Origin: Endobugula sp965225895
Lineage (GTDB): Bacteria; Pseudomonadota; Gammaproteobacteria; Pseudomonadales; Cellvibrionaceae
Length of the DNA: 64,000 nt
Direction: 5' to 3'
NCBI GenBank assembly: GCA_965225895.1
Contig: CBDDBR010000011.1
Location: 1,550,001 to 1,614,000, forward strand
A program made the translations under genes and the position numbers. The notes under the pieces were generated by a model. That model was not told the origin of the DNA, ran no database searches, and saw nothing but the letters and a program-made list of their open reading frames with translations. Shown piece after piece: positions 25,707-38,400 of this stretch (positions are counted from its first letter, which is position 1; the number at the start of each line of letters is the position of its first letter).

Positions 25707-25742
25707 AAAAAAGCCCAACCCATAGAATACGGGTTGGGCTTT
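25707..25742 (+). terminator. Rho-independent terminator of leuA2
   Basis: AAAAGCCCAACCC pairs with GGGTTGGGCTTT across a 9-base loop, 3 bases after the leuA2 stop codon. The A tract on one side and T tract on the other make it usable in both directions. Confidence 0.9.
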
Positions 25743-26092
25743 AAACACCACGATCCATGTAGTGCTACGGAATAATCCTATTCCCTATATGCCAACCTTG
25801 GCTATTTTTCACATCCTGTGAACATCCCTGTAACGCCATACTGACAAATTAATAATGAAAGGTATGTAATCATTCACCTAAATAGATGTAAGCCATATCC
25901 TACAAATAAAAAAGCGTGATACAACACTTAAAATACTGACGCTATTTTCAACCCAACAAATGACCGACATTACGCACAATAAATATCTCTTGTTTTTACA
26001 TCTCATCCTCTGATAGCATCTACCTACAGATACATAGATATAATTACAATCTGTATATTCCCCTTCCACTGACTCTTGATTGGAGATTTACC
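25743..26092. other. Intergenic region without recognised features
   Basis: These 350 AT-rich bases separate the leuA2 terminator from the AhpD-like gene. I see no RNA gene, operator or credible coding frame apart from the TTGGAG ribosome-binding site of the next gene at 26080-26085. Confidence 0.5.
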
Positions 26093-26395
26093 ATGTTTGA
26101 TTTAAATAACTTACAAAAAATATCAAAACTTGCGAACGCCGCCCCAGAAGCGATGAAAGGCTTTGAGGCTCTAGATAAAGCAGCACTTGCTGAAGGCGCT
26201 ATCTCAAAGAAAAACAAAGAATTAATTGCACTTGCCGTTGCATTAACCACCCAATGTGGCTATTGCCTAGAAGTACACCGTAAGGCAGCGATTGAAGCAG
26301 GCGCCACAGAGGAAGAAATGGCAGAAGCCACCTTTATTGCCGTTGCTTTACGTGCAGGTGCTGCGCTCACCCATGGTACACATCTGATGGAATAA
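26093..26395 (+). CDS. AhpD-like carboxymuconolactone decarboxylase-family protein
   Basis: A 100-residue all-helical protein. The CMD/AhpD active motif appears as LTTQCGYCLEVHRKAAIEAGAT (about residues 52-73), with the CxxC pair and the EVHR glutamate/histidine used in thiol-based peroxidase or alkylhydroperoxidase reduction. The C-terminal EEMAEATFIAVALRAGAALTHG is also typical. It is followed by a hairpin terminator and stands alone; TTGGAG is positioned 7 bases before the ATG. Its electron partner is not in view. Confidence 0.88.
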   Translation: MFDLNNLQKISKLANAAPEAMKGFEALDKAALAEGAISKKNKELIALAVALTTQCGYCLEVHRKAAIEAGATEEEMAEATFIAVALRAGAALTHGTHLME

Positions 26396-26405
26396 GAAAC
26401 TATAT

Positions 26406-26443
26406 TAAGGCGATGATCATATATTAACAACATCATCGCCTTA
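26406..26443 (+). terminator. Stem-loop after AhpD-like gene
   Basis: TAAGGCGATGAT pairs perfectly with ATCATCGCCTTA across a 14-base loop, 10 bases after the stop. No T tract follows. Confidence 0.65.
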
Positions 26444-26556
26444 GATTAACCTACCCATACTTTCTACCATCCTTTTCTATCTTCAATACTCCCGCAAAGC
26501 ACGCCAACTATAACGTCATTAACACATTCCATAAAATCATTAACAAAAACATATGA

Positions 26557-26600
26557 TTGACAAATATAATAAATACACATAACCTATCTATCGATAGATA
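26557..26600 (+). promoter_or_regulatory. Promoter and palindromic operator of the glutathione transferase gene
   Basis: TTGACA (26557-26562) is a consensus -35 with TAACCT as a possible -10 after 17 bases. The perfect 16-base palindrome TATCTATCGATAGATA (26585-26600) overlaps the expected transcription start. This is the size and placement of a TetR-type operator, and a TetR gene lies just downstream of the transferase. Confidence 0.65.
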
Positions 26601-26633
26601 ATTTATTATAACTAACCATTGAGAAGAGAAATA

Positions 26634-27257
26634 ATGATGAAAATTTATGATATTGAAGGCTTTCCAAATCCAGCACGTATTCGTATTGCGCTGGCAGAAA
26701 AAGGCGTTATTGATCAAGTAAAATTTATACCCGTTGATGTTCTTGGTGGTGAACACAGACAACCTGAGTTTTTAGCCAAAAACCCCAATGCGGCAGTACC
26801 TGTATTGGAATTAGATTGTGGGACTTGTATCTCAGAATGTACCGCAATTACCGAATATATTGACCATACATATGCAGGCATTTCCCTAACAGGCACATCC
26901 GCACAGGAGCGTGCAATTATTCATATGATGCAACGTCGTGCAGAAAGCAATGTACTGGATGCGATAGTTGCTTACTTTCATCACGCAACTGATGGCTTAG
27001 GACCAGACATTGAAATTTATCAAAACCAATGCTGGGGTGAAAAGCAAAAAGAAAAAGCATTAGATGGCTTAGGTTATTTTAATCGCGTACTTGAAACAAT
27101 GTCATATGTTGCAGGTGACAATTTTTCAGTAGCCGATATTACGCTTTATGCAGGTGTCAATTTTACAAATTTTATTAAAGTACCCATTCCTCAAGAGTAT
27201 ACCCATTTGCAAGCATGGTTCGATCGAGTATCTAAACGAGCAAGTATTGCAGGGTAA
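26634..27257 (+). CDS. Glutathione S-transferase family protein
   Basis: About 207 residues from the ATG at 26634 (a GAGAAGAGA ribosome-binding site sits just upstream; the ATG three bases later is equally possible; the frame extends to 26619 without homology). The N-terminal thioredoxin-like domain (1-80) has KIYDIEGFPNPARIRIALAEKG, NPNAAVPVLELDCGTCISECTAITEYID (the cis-proline VPV and the SECTAI glutathione-binding position), and the C-terminal helical domain carries FSVADITLYAGVNF. It conjugates or reduces electrophiles with glutathione. A TetR gene follows, suggesting an inducible detoxification unit. Confidence 0.9.
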   Translation: MMKIYDIEGFPNPARIRIALAEKGVIDQVKFIPVDVLGGEHRQPEFLAKNPNAAVPVLELDCGTCISECTAITEYIDHTYAGISLTGTSAQERAIIHMMQRRAESNVLDAIVAYFHHATDGLGPDIEIYQNQCWGEKQKEKALDGLGYFNRVLETMSYVAGDNFSVADITLYAGVNFTNFIKVPIPQEYTHLQAWFDRVSKRASIAG

Positions 27258-27262
27258 AATTG

Positions 27263-27293
27263 CATTACGGCTTAGTATATCTAAGCCGTAATG
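27263..27293 (+). terminator. Stem-loop after glutathione transferase gene
   Basis: CATTACGGCTTAG pairs perfectly with CTAAGCCGTAATG across a 5-base loop, 5 bases after the stop codon. It would separate this gene from tetR. Confidence 0.75.
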
Positions 27294-27385
27294 TTAAACA
27301 GATTCTAAACACGCACGCCTACTCTACAATAACGAGTCATGCTATATTACATCCCACTATTCATTAATAGACCAGATGACTCATC

Positions 27386-27940
27386 ATGACTAAAAAGCGA
27401 GACCAATTAGAAAACGCTGCTACTAAAGCTATTCAATATGGTGGATTTAATAGTTTGAGTTTTCGTACCTTAGCAGATGAGGTAGGTGTAAAATCCTCTA
27501 GTGTACATTATTACTTTCCAGAAAAATCTGATCTAGCACAAGCGTTAATTAAAAAATATACCGAAGATTTTTTAGAAACTCTCGCAAATATAAGCAACAG
27601 TAAAAAAACACCCAAAGAACAACTAAAACAATTTATTCATATTTTTGAAACACTCATTGATGAAGAGCGCATGTGTTTATGCGGTATGTTAGCCGCAGAG
27701 GTTAATCACCTTAATGATACAAATAAACAATTATTGAGTGCTTTTTTTACAGAAACAGAAGAATGGCTATGTCTATTATTAGAGTCGCATAGTTCTCAAA
27801 GAGAGATACCACATACATCCAGAGAACTTGCAAAAATCATCATCTCTAGCCTAGAAGGTGCCATGCTCCTAGATAGAGCAGAAGGTAGGATGAATAGAAT
27901 AAAAGTACAATATGATTTTATCGACTATTTGTTAGGTTAA
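27386..27940 (+). CDS. TetR/AcrR-family transcriptional regulator
   Basis: A 184-residue repressor-type protein. The HTH (about residues 8-52) reads ATKAIQYGGFNSLSFRTLADEVGVKSSSVHYYFPEKSDLAQALI, the canonical TetR N-terminus with SSVHYYF as recognition helix. The C-terminal ligand domain is not of a recognisable subfamily (LCGMLAAEVNHL is a motif seen in several TetR regulators of stress genes). Directly upstream, CTATT-N4-AATAG at 27357-27370 shares CTAT/ATAG half sites with the palindrome before the transferase gene, suggesting autoregulation. Confidence 0.9.
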   Translation: MTKKRDQLENAATKAIQYGGFNSLSFRTLADEVGVKSSSVHYYFPEKSDLAQALIKKYTEDFLETLANISNSKKTPKEQLKQFIHIFETLIDEERMCLCGMLAAEVNHLNDTNKQLLSAFFTETEEWLCLLLESHSSQREIPHTSRELAKIIISSLEGAMLLDRAEGRMNRIKVQYDFIDYLLG

Positions 27941-28043
27941 AGTATCTCTATATTCAACTTATCTAGACTCAATTGTATAGCTCTCAATGATATATAAAAA
28001 TAAAAGTCATTAAGCAATACACGCCTATAGTATTTTTTATAAA

Positions 28044-28982
28044 CTACTTATCTGCAATTACCACACAAAATTCACCTGTAGCGAAACCTAATAATGAAGC
28101 CAATTTAAGAAATGAAATTAAAGATTTTGATAAATTTTTAGTATCAACATCAGTGGCATTAGCTTTGTGAACAATTTCTTGTGACGCTTTTTCGGAGAGT
28201 TCCATACCTGCTCCACTAGTAAAAGAGAACACGCTTTTAAAACCAGCCTGTTTAGCAAGATTTTTAAGCGTTTGATGAGGGAGTAGTATAAGATGCCTTG
28301 GAGGTTCAAGCCCCCTCCAAAATTGCCTATAGCGTTTATGTAATATACTGTTAGGGTTTGGTGAAATTGAAACAAAACGCCCCCCATCATTCAAAATCCT
28401 ATATGCTTCCTCCATTAAAGATAAGGGATTGTTTAAATGTTCAATAACATTGCTTAAGGTAACTGCATCAAAACTATTATTTGCATATTTTATAGATTGC
28501 AAATCGCCAACATCAACTTTCACATCAAACGCTGTTTTAGCAACCTCAACTGCAGCGCTATCATAATCACACCCCTGAACCTCCCAACCATGGTCCTTAG
28601 CTTCTTTCAAAAACATGCCATTGCCGCATCCAACGTCTAACAACTTCCCAGTTTTTTTGCGGCTAGATAAATATCTAAGATCACTCAGGTACTGATGTGC
28701 TCTCCAAAAAAACATCTTACTAAGAATCACTTTTAACAATTTCTTTTTATCGTTAACAAATCTTTGCTGAACTACAGGTGATTTTTTAACTGCACTCTGG
28801 GTATAATAATTTTTATAAAATGTTTTAATTAAACTCTCAGATGGAATAGGGTTTAATTGAATCGCCTTACATTTTTGATTAATACATTCAACATAATTCC
28901 ACTTCCCTTGAACACCAAATGTATAATCTTGAATATTCTTATATAAAGGTTTTATCGCCTCACCACAAATAGAACAACTCAT
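28044..28982 (-). CDS. Class I SAM-dependent methyltransferase with N-terminal Cys cluster
   Basis: A 312-residue protein. The N-terminus CSICGEAI...ECINQKCKAIQLNP (residues 3-43) is a probable zinc-binding four-cysteine knuckle. The methyltransferase domain (about 90-240) has GKLLDVGCGNGMFLKEA (motif I) and DAVTLSNVIEHLNNPLSLMEEAYRILNDGGRFVSISPN (motifs II-III). This architecture is common for methyltransferases in polysaccharide or secondary-metabolite clusters, but no such cluster is nearby. The gene is more AT-rich than its neighbours and lies alone next to the rRNA operon, so recent acquisition is possible. Confidence 0.85.
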   Translation of the reverse strand: MSCSICGEAIKPLYKNIQDYTFGVQGKWNYVECINQKCKAIQLNPIPSESLIKTFYKNYYTQSAVKKSPVVQQRFVNDKKKLLKVILSKMFFWRAHQYLSDLRYLSSRKKTGKLLDVGCGNGMFLKEAKDHGWEVQGCDYDSAAVEVAKTAFDVKVDVGDLQSIKYANNSFDAVTLSNVIEHLNNPLSLMEEAYRILNDGGRFVSISPNPNSILHKRYRQFWRGLEPPRHLILLPHQTLKNLAKQAGFKSVFSFTSGAGMELSEKASQEIVHKANATDVDTKNLSKSLISFLKLASLLGFATGEFCVVIADK

Positions 28983-29253
28983 AATCCTTATCCCAACAAT
29001 CCATTATGCATTTTAACTTCCAATTTTTTAACCATGGTGCATTTAGCTAAATAGTCAACATAGCAAATAATACCAAGGCTACCCTCTCATTTTTCAACAA
29101 CTGTAGTATGACAATAGATTATTCTACGTACAATAGTCCTTATGTGAATCAACTAGCAAATAACATCTCAGAATCCAATCAAAGCACTCTCTAAGAAGCA
29201 CATACAATATTCTCCCCATCCCCCTATAAATTTCAACCATAAATCCCACCCAT
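28983..29253. other. Intergenic region without recognised features
   Basis: AT-rich region between the methyltransferase gene and the rRNA operon terminator. I see nothing that looks like a gene, tRNA or attachment site. Confidence 0.5.
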
Positions 29254-29288
29254 AAAAAAAGGGCTATCCGTTAGGATAGCCCTTTCTT
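29254..29288 (-). terminator. Rho-independent terminator of the rRNA operon
   Basis: On the minus strand AAAGGGCTATCC-taac-GGATAGCCCTTT is followed by TTTT, a perfect 12-base stem with a T run, 10 bases beyond the 5S 3-prime end. Confidence 0.92.
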
Positions 29289-29297
29289 AAAATAAAA

Positions 29298-29414
29298 GCT
29301 TGACGATGACCTACTCTCACATGGGGAAGCCCCACACTACCATCGGCGATGAATCGTTTCACTTCTGAGTTCGGTATGGGGTCAGGTGGTTCCAATTCTC
29401 TATGGTCGTCAAGC
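29298..29414 (-). rRNA. rrf: 5S ribosomal RNA
   Basis: About 117 nucleotides. On the minus strand it begins GCTTGACGACCATAG, contains the conserved CCGAACTCAGAAGTGAAAC loop and ends GTAGGTCATCGTCAAGC, with the 5-prime and 3-prime ends complementary (GCTTGACG / CGTCAAGC). It is the last gene of the operon. Confidence 0.95.
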
Positions 29415-29589
29415 AAACTGGTTTGGCAGTCAGAGGTTTATTCACTCTCACCACCTAAATTAGATGCAAGCAATATGATGTTACTCATATTATTCGTTGT
29501 TTACGTAATACTCTCTATTGGTTATGCACTGGATAATCGCATATCTATCCAATTTTCTTATCGTACTCTCTACATATTTTCTCTAATAA

Positions 29590-32530
<2,941 letters not shown>

Positions 32531-32820
32531 TCCATTTCTTATTTAATCATCTAAAAAGACAACCAAACAATCCACGAAACCTTGCTGTTCTCTATTATTT
32601 AAAATAGTAATAAGTAACAATAATACTCACCGGACAAACATGCTTGATTAAATCTCAATGCATACTTACCAATTAATTAGTTCGTATTACGTTTTACAAC
32701 TTTACATCCAATTTTTTAAAAATCTTATTAACGCTCGGCTAATAATTTTTGGCCTAAAAAAACCAATCAGCAAACGTTTTCATAAAACGGTTATTGATTG
32801 GGCTCTTTGGCAGAACTAAA

Positions 32821-34589
<1,769 letters not shown>

Positions 34590-34666
34590 TAAATAACCCA
34601 TTAACGCGCGGCTAATGGTGTTGCGACGCTCAAATCTTAATGATTTGACTCAATCGCGGGAGGCGA

Positions 34667-34694
34667 ATTATACACCTCAGCGAACGTTTGTAAA
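34667..34694 (-). promoter_or_regulatory. rrn promoter, innermost of four
   Basis: Reading leftward: TTTACA (34694-34689), 16-base spacer, TATAAT (34672-34667), then the GC-rich discriminator TCGCCTCCCGC. The 16-base spacing and GC discriminator are hallmarks of growth-rate and ppGpp-regulated rRNA promoters. Confidence 0.8.
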
Positions 34695-34798
34695 TGATTA
34701 TTTTAAGTTATTTTTTAACAACTTCTCAATTTTCAATAGCTTGCTACGCAAACCCAAACATTCAATCTTGCCCGTCGTTTCCGATGAGCGAGGCGCGC

Positions 34799-34826
34799 AT
34801 AATACGCTCCTCAGCGTGTTTGTAAA
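34799..34826 (-). promoter_or_regulatory. rrn promoter, second, inside duplicated segment copy A
   Basis: TTTACA (34826-34821), 16-base spacer, TATTAT (34804-34799), discriminator GCGCGCCTCGC. An AT-rich UP-element-like run (TTAATTTCTTTAAACTTTAA in sense) lies directly upstream. Confidence 0.8.
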
Positions 34827-34967
34827 GCATTAATTTCATTAAAGTTTAAAGAAATTAATCAGTGATTCAAAAACAACCAAATCACTTACATACACACCGC
34901 TTATTCATTCAAACAAAAGCAAACAAATAAGACTTTCTCGTCGTCGTTCCCGATGAGCGAGGCGCGC

Positions 34968-34995
34968 ATAATACGCTCCTCAGCGCGTTTGTAAA
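34968..34995 (-). promoter_or_regulatory. rrn promoter, third, inside duplicated segment copy B
   Basis: TTTACA (34995-34990), 16-base spacer, TATTAT (34973-34968), discriminator GCGCGCCTCGC, with the same AT-rich upstream run as copy A. Confidence 0.8.
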
Positions 34996-35132
34996 GTGTT
35001 AATTTCATTAAAGTTTAAAGAAATTAATCAGTGATTCAAAAACCATCAAATCACTCACAAACACACCAGCCATTGAACAAAAAACCAACTCAACAACCTG
35101 CATCACTGTCGTTACCGACAAGCGAGGCGCGC

Positions 35133-35160
35133 ATTATACGGACACATTCAATTCGCGCAA
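35133..35160 (-). promoter_or_regulatory. rrn promoter, outermost of four
   Basis: TTGCGC (35160-35155), 16-base spacer, consensus TATAAT (35138-35133), discriminator GCGCGCCTCGC. Its -10 is the strongest of the four, its -35 the weakest. Confidence 0.75.
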
Positions 35161-35245
35161 GAGCTAATGTGAGATTTATGGGAATTTTGTGTATTTAATC
35201 TCGCGACTACCGAACTACCGCGACATACACCAAAAGATTTAAAAG

Positions 35246-35271
35246 AATAACGACCTGAACAGGTCGTTATT
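35246..35271 (-). terminator. Rho-independent terminator of pssA
   Basis: A perfect 12-base stem AATAACGACCTG / CAGGTCGTTATT with a 2-base loop, 17 bases beyond the pssA stop, followed in sense by CTTTTAAAT. It also shields the rRNA promoters from pssA read-through. Confidence 0.85.
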
Positions 35272-35288
35272 TATACAAAAATAAAAAA

Positions 35289-36149
35289 TTACTTCGCTAG
35301 TCGCTTAACAACATCTAGCAACCAAACCACCGGCCCCGACAAACTATAGAGCAAAACAATAGTTAGCAACATCGCTGGCGGGTCACTCGCTATAATCACA
35401 AAGAAGAAGATAATCGCCAGCATAGCTATAAATGGCACACGCCCCTTAAAGTCTATCCCTTTAAAACTATTATATTTAAAGTTAGAGACCATCATTAAAC
35501 CTAAGAAAATCATCGCTACCGCAACGAGCACTGCCGCCCCCGATGTCACCTCCACACCGTGCCACAGCCATACTATTGCCGCGATCACTGCCGCTGCTGC
35601 AGGACTAGCCAACCCCACAAAGAATCGTTTATCCGTGAATTCTGTTTGCGTATTAAACCTTGCTAGGCGCAAGGCGGCACAAGCAACATAAGCAAAAGAG
35701 GCAGCCCATGCTAATTTATCAAGGGACAACAGCCCCCAGTTTAATGCAACAATCGCTGGCGCCACACCAAAAGACACCATATCGGCCAAGCTGTCGTACT
35801 GTAAACCAAAAGCACTTGTCGTATTTGTTAGCCTAGCTACACGCCCATCCAAGCCATCGAGTATCATAGCCGCAAAAATCGCTATTGCTGCCGCCTCGAA
35901 TTGACCCGACATACTAACAACGATCGCATAAAAGCCACTAAACAATGCTCCCGTGGTAAATAAATTAGGTAGTAGATAAATACCTTTATGCCTTACCTTT
36001 TTACCACCTTCTATTACCTCTTCAACATGCTCATCTAATGGCAACAGATCATCAAAGGATCCCTCAGCTGTATTGCCTACACCGTCCTTTTCATTTTTTG
36101 CTTCAGCCTTATCTAATTCAACAGAATCCAATGGCGCCTTATCTGACAT
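35289..36149 (-). CDS. pssA: CDP-diacylglycerol--serine O-phosphatidyltransferase
   Basis: A 286-residue integral membrane enzyme making phosphatidylserine, the precursor of phosphatidylethanolamine. The CDP-alcohol phosphotransferase signature DGLDGRVARLTNTTSAFGLQYDSLAD (about residues 98-123; D1xxD2G1xxAR...G2xxxD3xxxD4) is complete. About eight membrane helices follow the hydrophilic N-terminal 55 residues, which are acidic and typical of the pseudomonad-type PssA. KGIYLLPNLFTTGALFSGFYAI is the first helix region. It lies downstream of ilvC in the same direction, as in Pseudomonas, but a terminator-like hairpin separates them. Confidence 0.94.
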   Translation of the reverse strand: MSDKAPLDSVELDKAEAKNEKDGVGNTAEGSFDDLLPLDEHVEEVIEGGKKVRHKGIYLLPNLFTTGALFSGFYAIVVSMSGQFEAAAIAIFAAMILDGLDGRVARLTNTTSAFGLQYDSLADMVSFGVAPAIVALNWGLLSLDKLAWAASFAYVACAALRLARFNTQTEFTDKRFFVGLASPAAAAVIAAIVWLWHGVEVTSGAAVLVAVAMIFLGLMMVSNFKYNSFKGIDFKGRVPFIAMLAIIFFFVIIASDPPAMLLTIVLLYSLSGPVVWLLDVVKRLAK

Positions 36150-36320
36150 TACTTACCCCAAATTAATCACTATGCATTGCCCAATGATACGCACTATCAC
36201 TAAAAAACCAAAATCATTCACGATAAGAATTTAACACAGCACATATAAACATAACCACATCAGTATAAATCATACACTGACTCAGCTAATAACACTGCAC
36301 AGCATCAAAACAACATCCAT

Positions 36321-36360
36321 AAAAAAACGCAGCGCCACTCAAGGTGAGGCTGCGTTTTTT
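36321..36360 (-). terminator. Rho-independent terminator of ilvC
   Basis: AAAAACGCAGC pairs with GCTGCGTTTTT across a 15-base loop that itself can fold; T runs flank both sides. It lies 17 bases after the ilvC stop and upstream of pssA. Confidence 0.85.
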
Positions 36361-36376
36361 ATGATCCAACAAAAAC

Positions 36377-37393
36377 TTAGTTTTTATCTTTATCAATAAT
36401 TTTCTCAGAAGTAATCCAAGGCATCATTGCGCGCAATTCAGCACCTACTTTTTCAATGCCGTGTGCCGCATTGTTACGACGGTATGCCGTCATTGATGGG
36501 TAGTTTGTTGCACCTTCGCTGATGAACATTTTTGCGTATTCGCCATTTTGAATGCGGGTTAATGCATTTTTCATTGCAGCACGTGATTCAGCATTGATAA
36601 CCTCAGGGCCTGTCACATACTCACCGTACTCCGCATTATTAGAGATTGAGTAGTTCATGTCTGCAATACCACCTTGGTACATTAGATCTACGATCAACTT
36701 CAATTCATGTAAACATTCGAAGTATGCCATCTCTGGCGCATAACCGCCTTCTACTAATGTATCGAAACCTGCTTTAACCAATTCTACTGCACCACCACAA
36801 AGTACTGCTTGCTCACCAAATAGGTCTGTTTCAGTTTCATCTTTAAACGTTGTTTCGATAATACCTGTACGGCCACCACCAACACCCGACGCGTAAGATA
36901 GCGCAACATCTTTCGCTGAACCCGAAGCATCTTGGAATACAGCGATAAGGTCTGGGATACCACCACCGTTAACAAACTCACTACGTACTGTGTGACCTGG
37001 CGCTTTTGGCGCAATCATAATAACGTCTAAATCAGCACGTGGAACTACTTGGTTATAATGAATAGAAAAGCCGTGAGCAAATGCTAGTGTTGCACCTTGC
37101 TGAATGTTTGGTTCGATCTCTTCTCTATATAACTGGCCTTGAAACTCATCAGGCGTAAGAATCATAACAACATCTGCAGATGCTACAGCGGCTGCTACTT
37201 CAGCCACTTTTAAGCCGTGAGCTTGTGCTTTAGCGACTGATGAAGAGTTAGCACGTAGACCAACGGTTACATCAACACCTGAATCTTGAAGGTTACATGC
37301 GTGCGCATGACCCTGTGAACCATAACCAATAATAGATACTTTTTTGCCTTTAATGATCGATAGATCACAGTCCTTATCGTAGAAAACCTTCAT
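36377..37393 (-). CDS. ilvC: Ketol-acid reductoisomerase (NADP+), class I
   Basis: A 338-residue enzyme of isoleucine/valine synthesis that isomerises and reduces acetolactate or acetohydroxybutyrate. The Rossmann motif IGYGSQGHAHACNLQDSGVDVTVGLR (about 23-48) with R47 and following serines (NSSS) for NADPH phosphate is intact. The acid/metal residues in the knotted domain appear in ETDLFGEQAVLCGG and the YSISNNAEYGEYVTGP region. Length is the short class I form. LysR-type IlvY is encoded divergently 148 bases away, the classical ilvY-ilvC arrangement. Confidence 0.97.
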   Translation of the reverse strand: MKVFYDKDCDLSIIKGKKVSIIGYGSQGHAHACNLQDSGVDVTVGLRANSSSVAKAQAHGLKVAEVAAAVASADVVMILTPDEFQGQLYREEIEPNIQQGATLAFAHGFSIHYNQVVPRADLDVIMIAPKAPGHTVRSEFVNGGGIPDLIAVFQDASGSAKDVALSYASGVGGGRTGIIETTFKDETETDLFGEQAVLCGGAVELVKAGFDTLVEGGYAPEMAYFECLHELKLIVDLMYQGGIADMNYSISNNAEYGEYVTGPEVINAESRAAMKNALTRIQNGEYAKMFISEGATNYPSMTAYRRNNAAHGIEKVGAELRAMMPWITSEKIIDKDKN

Positions 37394-37441
37394 GAGAGTT
37401 ACCTTAAGTAATTAAATATTGAACCAAAAAATGTGGGGGGC

Positions 37442-37509
37442 ATTATAAGGAATGTCATGTATTGCGTAAAATGATATATTAGCAAAATACTATTTCATAT
37501 AATGAAATA
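37442..37509. promoter_or_regulatory. ilvC promoter with IlvY-type operators
   Basis: For ilvC (leftward), TATAAT lies at 37447-37442 and TTTACG at 37470-37465 with a 17-base spacer. Two inverted repeats are visible: TTGC-N16-GCAA (37462-37485), overlapping the -35, and TATTTCAT-ATA-ATGAAATA (37491-37509). Tandem operators in front of the -35 fit LysR-type control of the target and autoregulation. Confidence 0.65.
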
Positions 37510-37541
37510 CTCGGCGCACACCATTGAAAGAGTAAAGAATC

Positions 37542-38396
37542 ATGGACAATAGAAGCCTGCAATTATTTTTACATCTGTGCGACACCCTACATTTTGGCCG
37601 TACCAGCCAAGCTATGCACATTAGCCCCTCGGCACTCACGCGTAATATTCAGCAATTAGAGACCTCACTTGATACCACGCTTTTTGAACGTGACAATCGA
37701 TCAGTCAAACTCACTAAAGAAGGGCTTTTATTTCAACAATATGCCAAAGACTCTCTCGGCTTATGGCAGGGCTTTCGCCAATCATTAATGGAAGAAACCC
37801 AAGAGCTTCAAGGCGAGCTCAGTATTTATTGCTCCGTCACTGCCAGCTATAGCTTTTTACACGCCATTCTTAGCGACTTCCGTAAAGCTCACCCCAAAAT
37901 TGCCATCACACTACGCACGGGGGATTCTGAAGATGCGATCACTCACATACTAGTAGATGAAGATGACCTAGCCATTGGCGCAAGGCCTGATCGCTTACCC
38001 AGCAAACTCGACTTTAAACGTATTGCTACCTCTGCATTAGTCATGATTGCACCGCTAGATGAAAACCGCAGCAATGCATGGGAAACCGCCCCGATGATTT
38101 TATCTGAGAAAGGGTTAGTCCGAAAACGCATTGATGCTTGGCTACAAGAAAAAAACATTAAACCCACAATTTACGCGCAAGTATCAGGTAATGAAGCAAT
38201 TGTTAGCCTAGTAAGTCTAGGTTTTGGTATTGGCGTGGTGCCCAAAATTGTTTTAGACAATAGTCCTCTTGCCACGCAAGTTAAGGAGCTGCATCACACC
38301 CCCATGCTCGCGCCTATTGATGTGGGCTTATATGCACAGAAAAAACGTTTACAAAACCCAGTGATTCGCGCCCTTTGGGACTCATTAATCGCATGA
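37542..38396 (+). CDS. ilvY: LysR-type activator IlvY
   Basis: A 284-residue LysR regulator. The N-terminal HTH (MDNRSLQLFLHLCDTLHFGRTSQAMHISPSALTRNIQQLE) is specifically IlvY-like: the HFGRxxxAMHxSPSxLxRxIQ stretch and LFERDNRSVKLTKEG match E. coli IlvY, and it is divergent from ilvC. The C-terminal domain (about 90-284) binds acetolactate/acetohydroxybutyrate as inducers in known members. AAAGAGTAAAG precedes the ATG. Confidence 0.93.
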   Translation: MDNRSLQLFLHLCDTLHFGRTSQAMHISPSALTRNIQQLETSLDTTLFERDNRSVKLTKEGLLFQQYAKDSLGLWQGFRQSLMEETQELQGELSIYCSVTASYSFLHAILSDFRKAHPKIAITLRTGDSEDAITHILVDEDDLAIGARPDRLPSKLDFKRIATSALVMIAPLDENRSNAWETAPMILSEKGLVRKRIDAWLQEKNIKPTIYAQVSGNEAIVSLVSLGFGIGVVPKIVLDNSPLATQVKELHHTPMLAPIDVGLYAQKKRLQNPVIRALWDSLIA

Positions 38397-38400
38397 GTTG

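Larger units (their letters stand above)
34773..35067. repeat. Two 126-bp direct repeats carrying rrn promoters
   Basis: Copy A (34773-34898) and copy B (34942-35067) are the same length and differ at only about ten positions. Each contains one complete promoter and its AT-rich upstream element; a third, shorter fragment of the repeat (about 35108-35138) surrounds the outermost promoter. Confidence 0.88.

Noticed and set aside
25878..26250. Leftward open frames before the AhpD-like gene
   Set aside because: Cysteine-rich, biased composition, no ribosome-binding site; the second is antisense of the AhpD-like gene.
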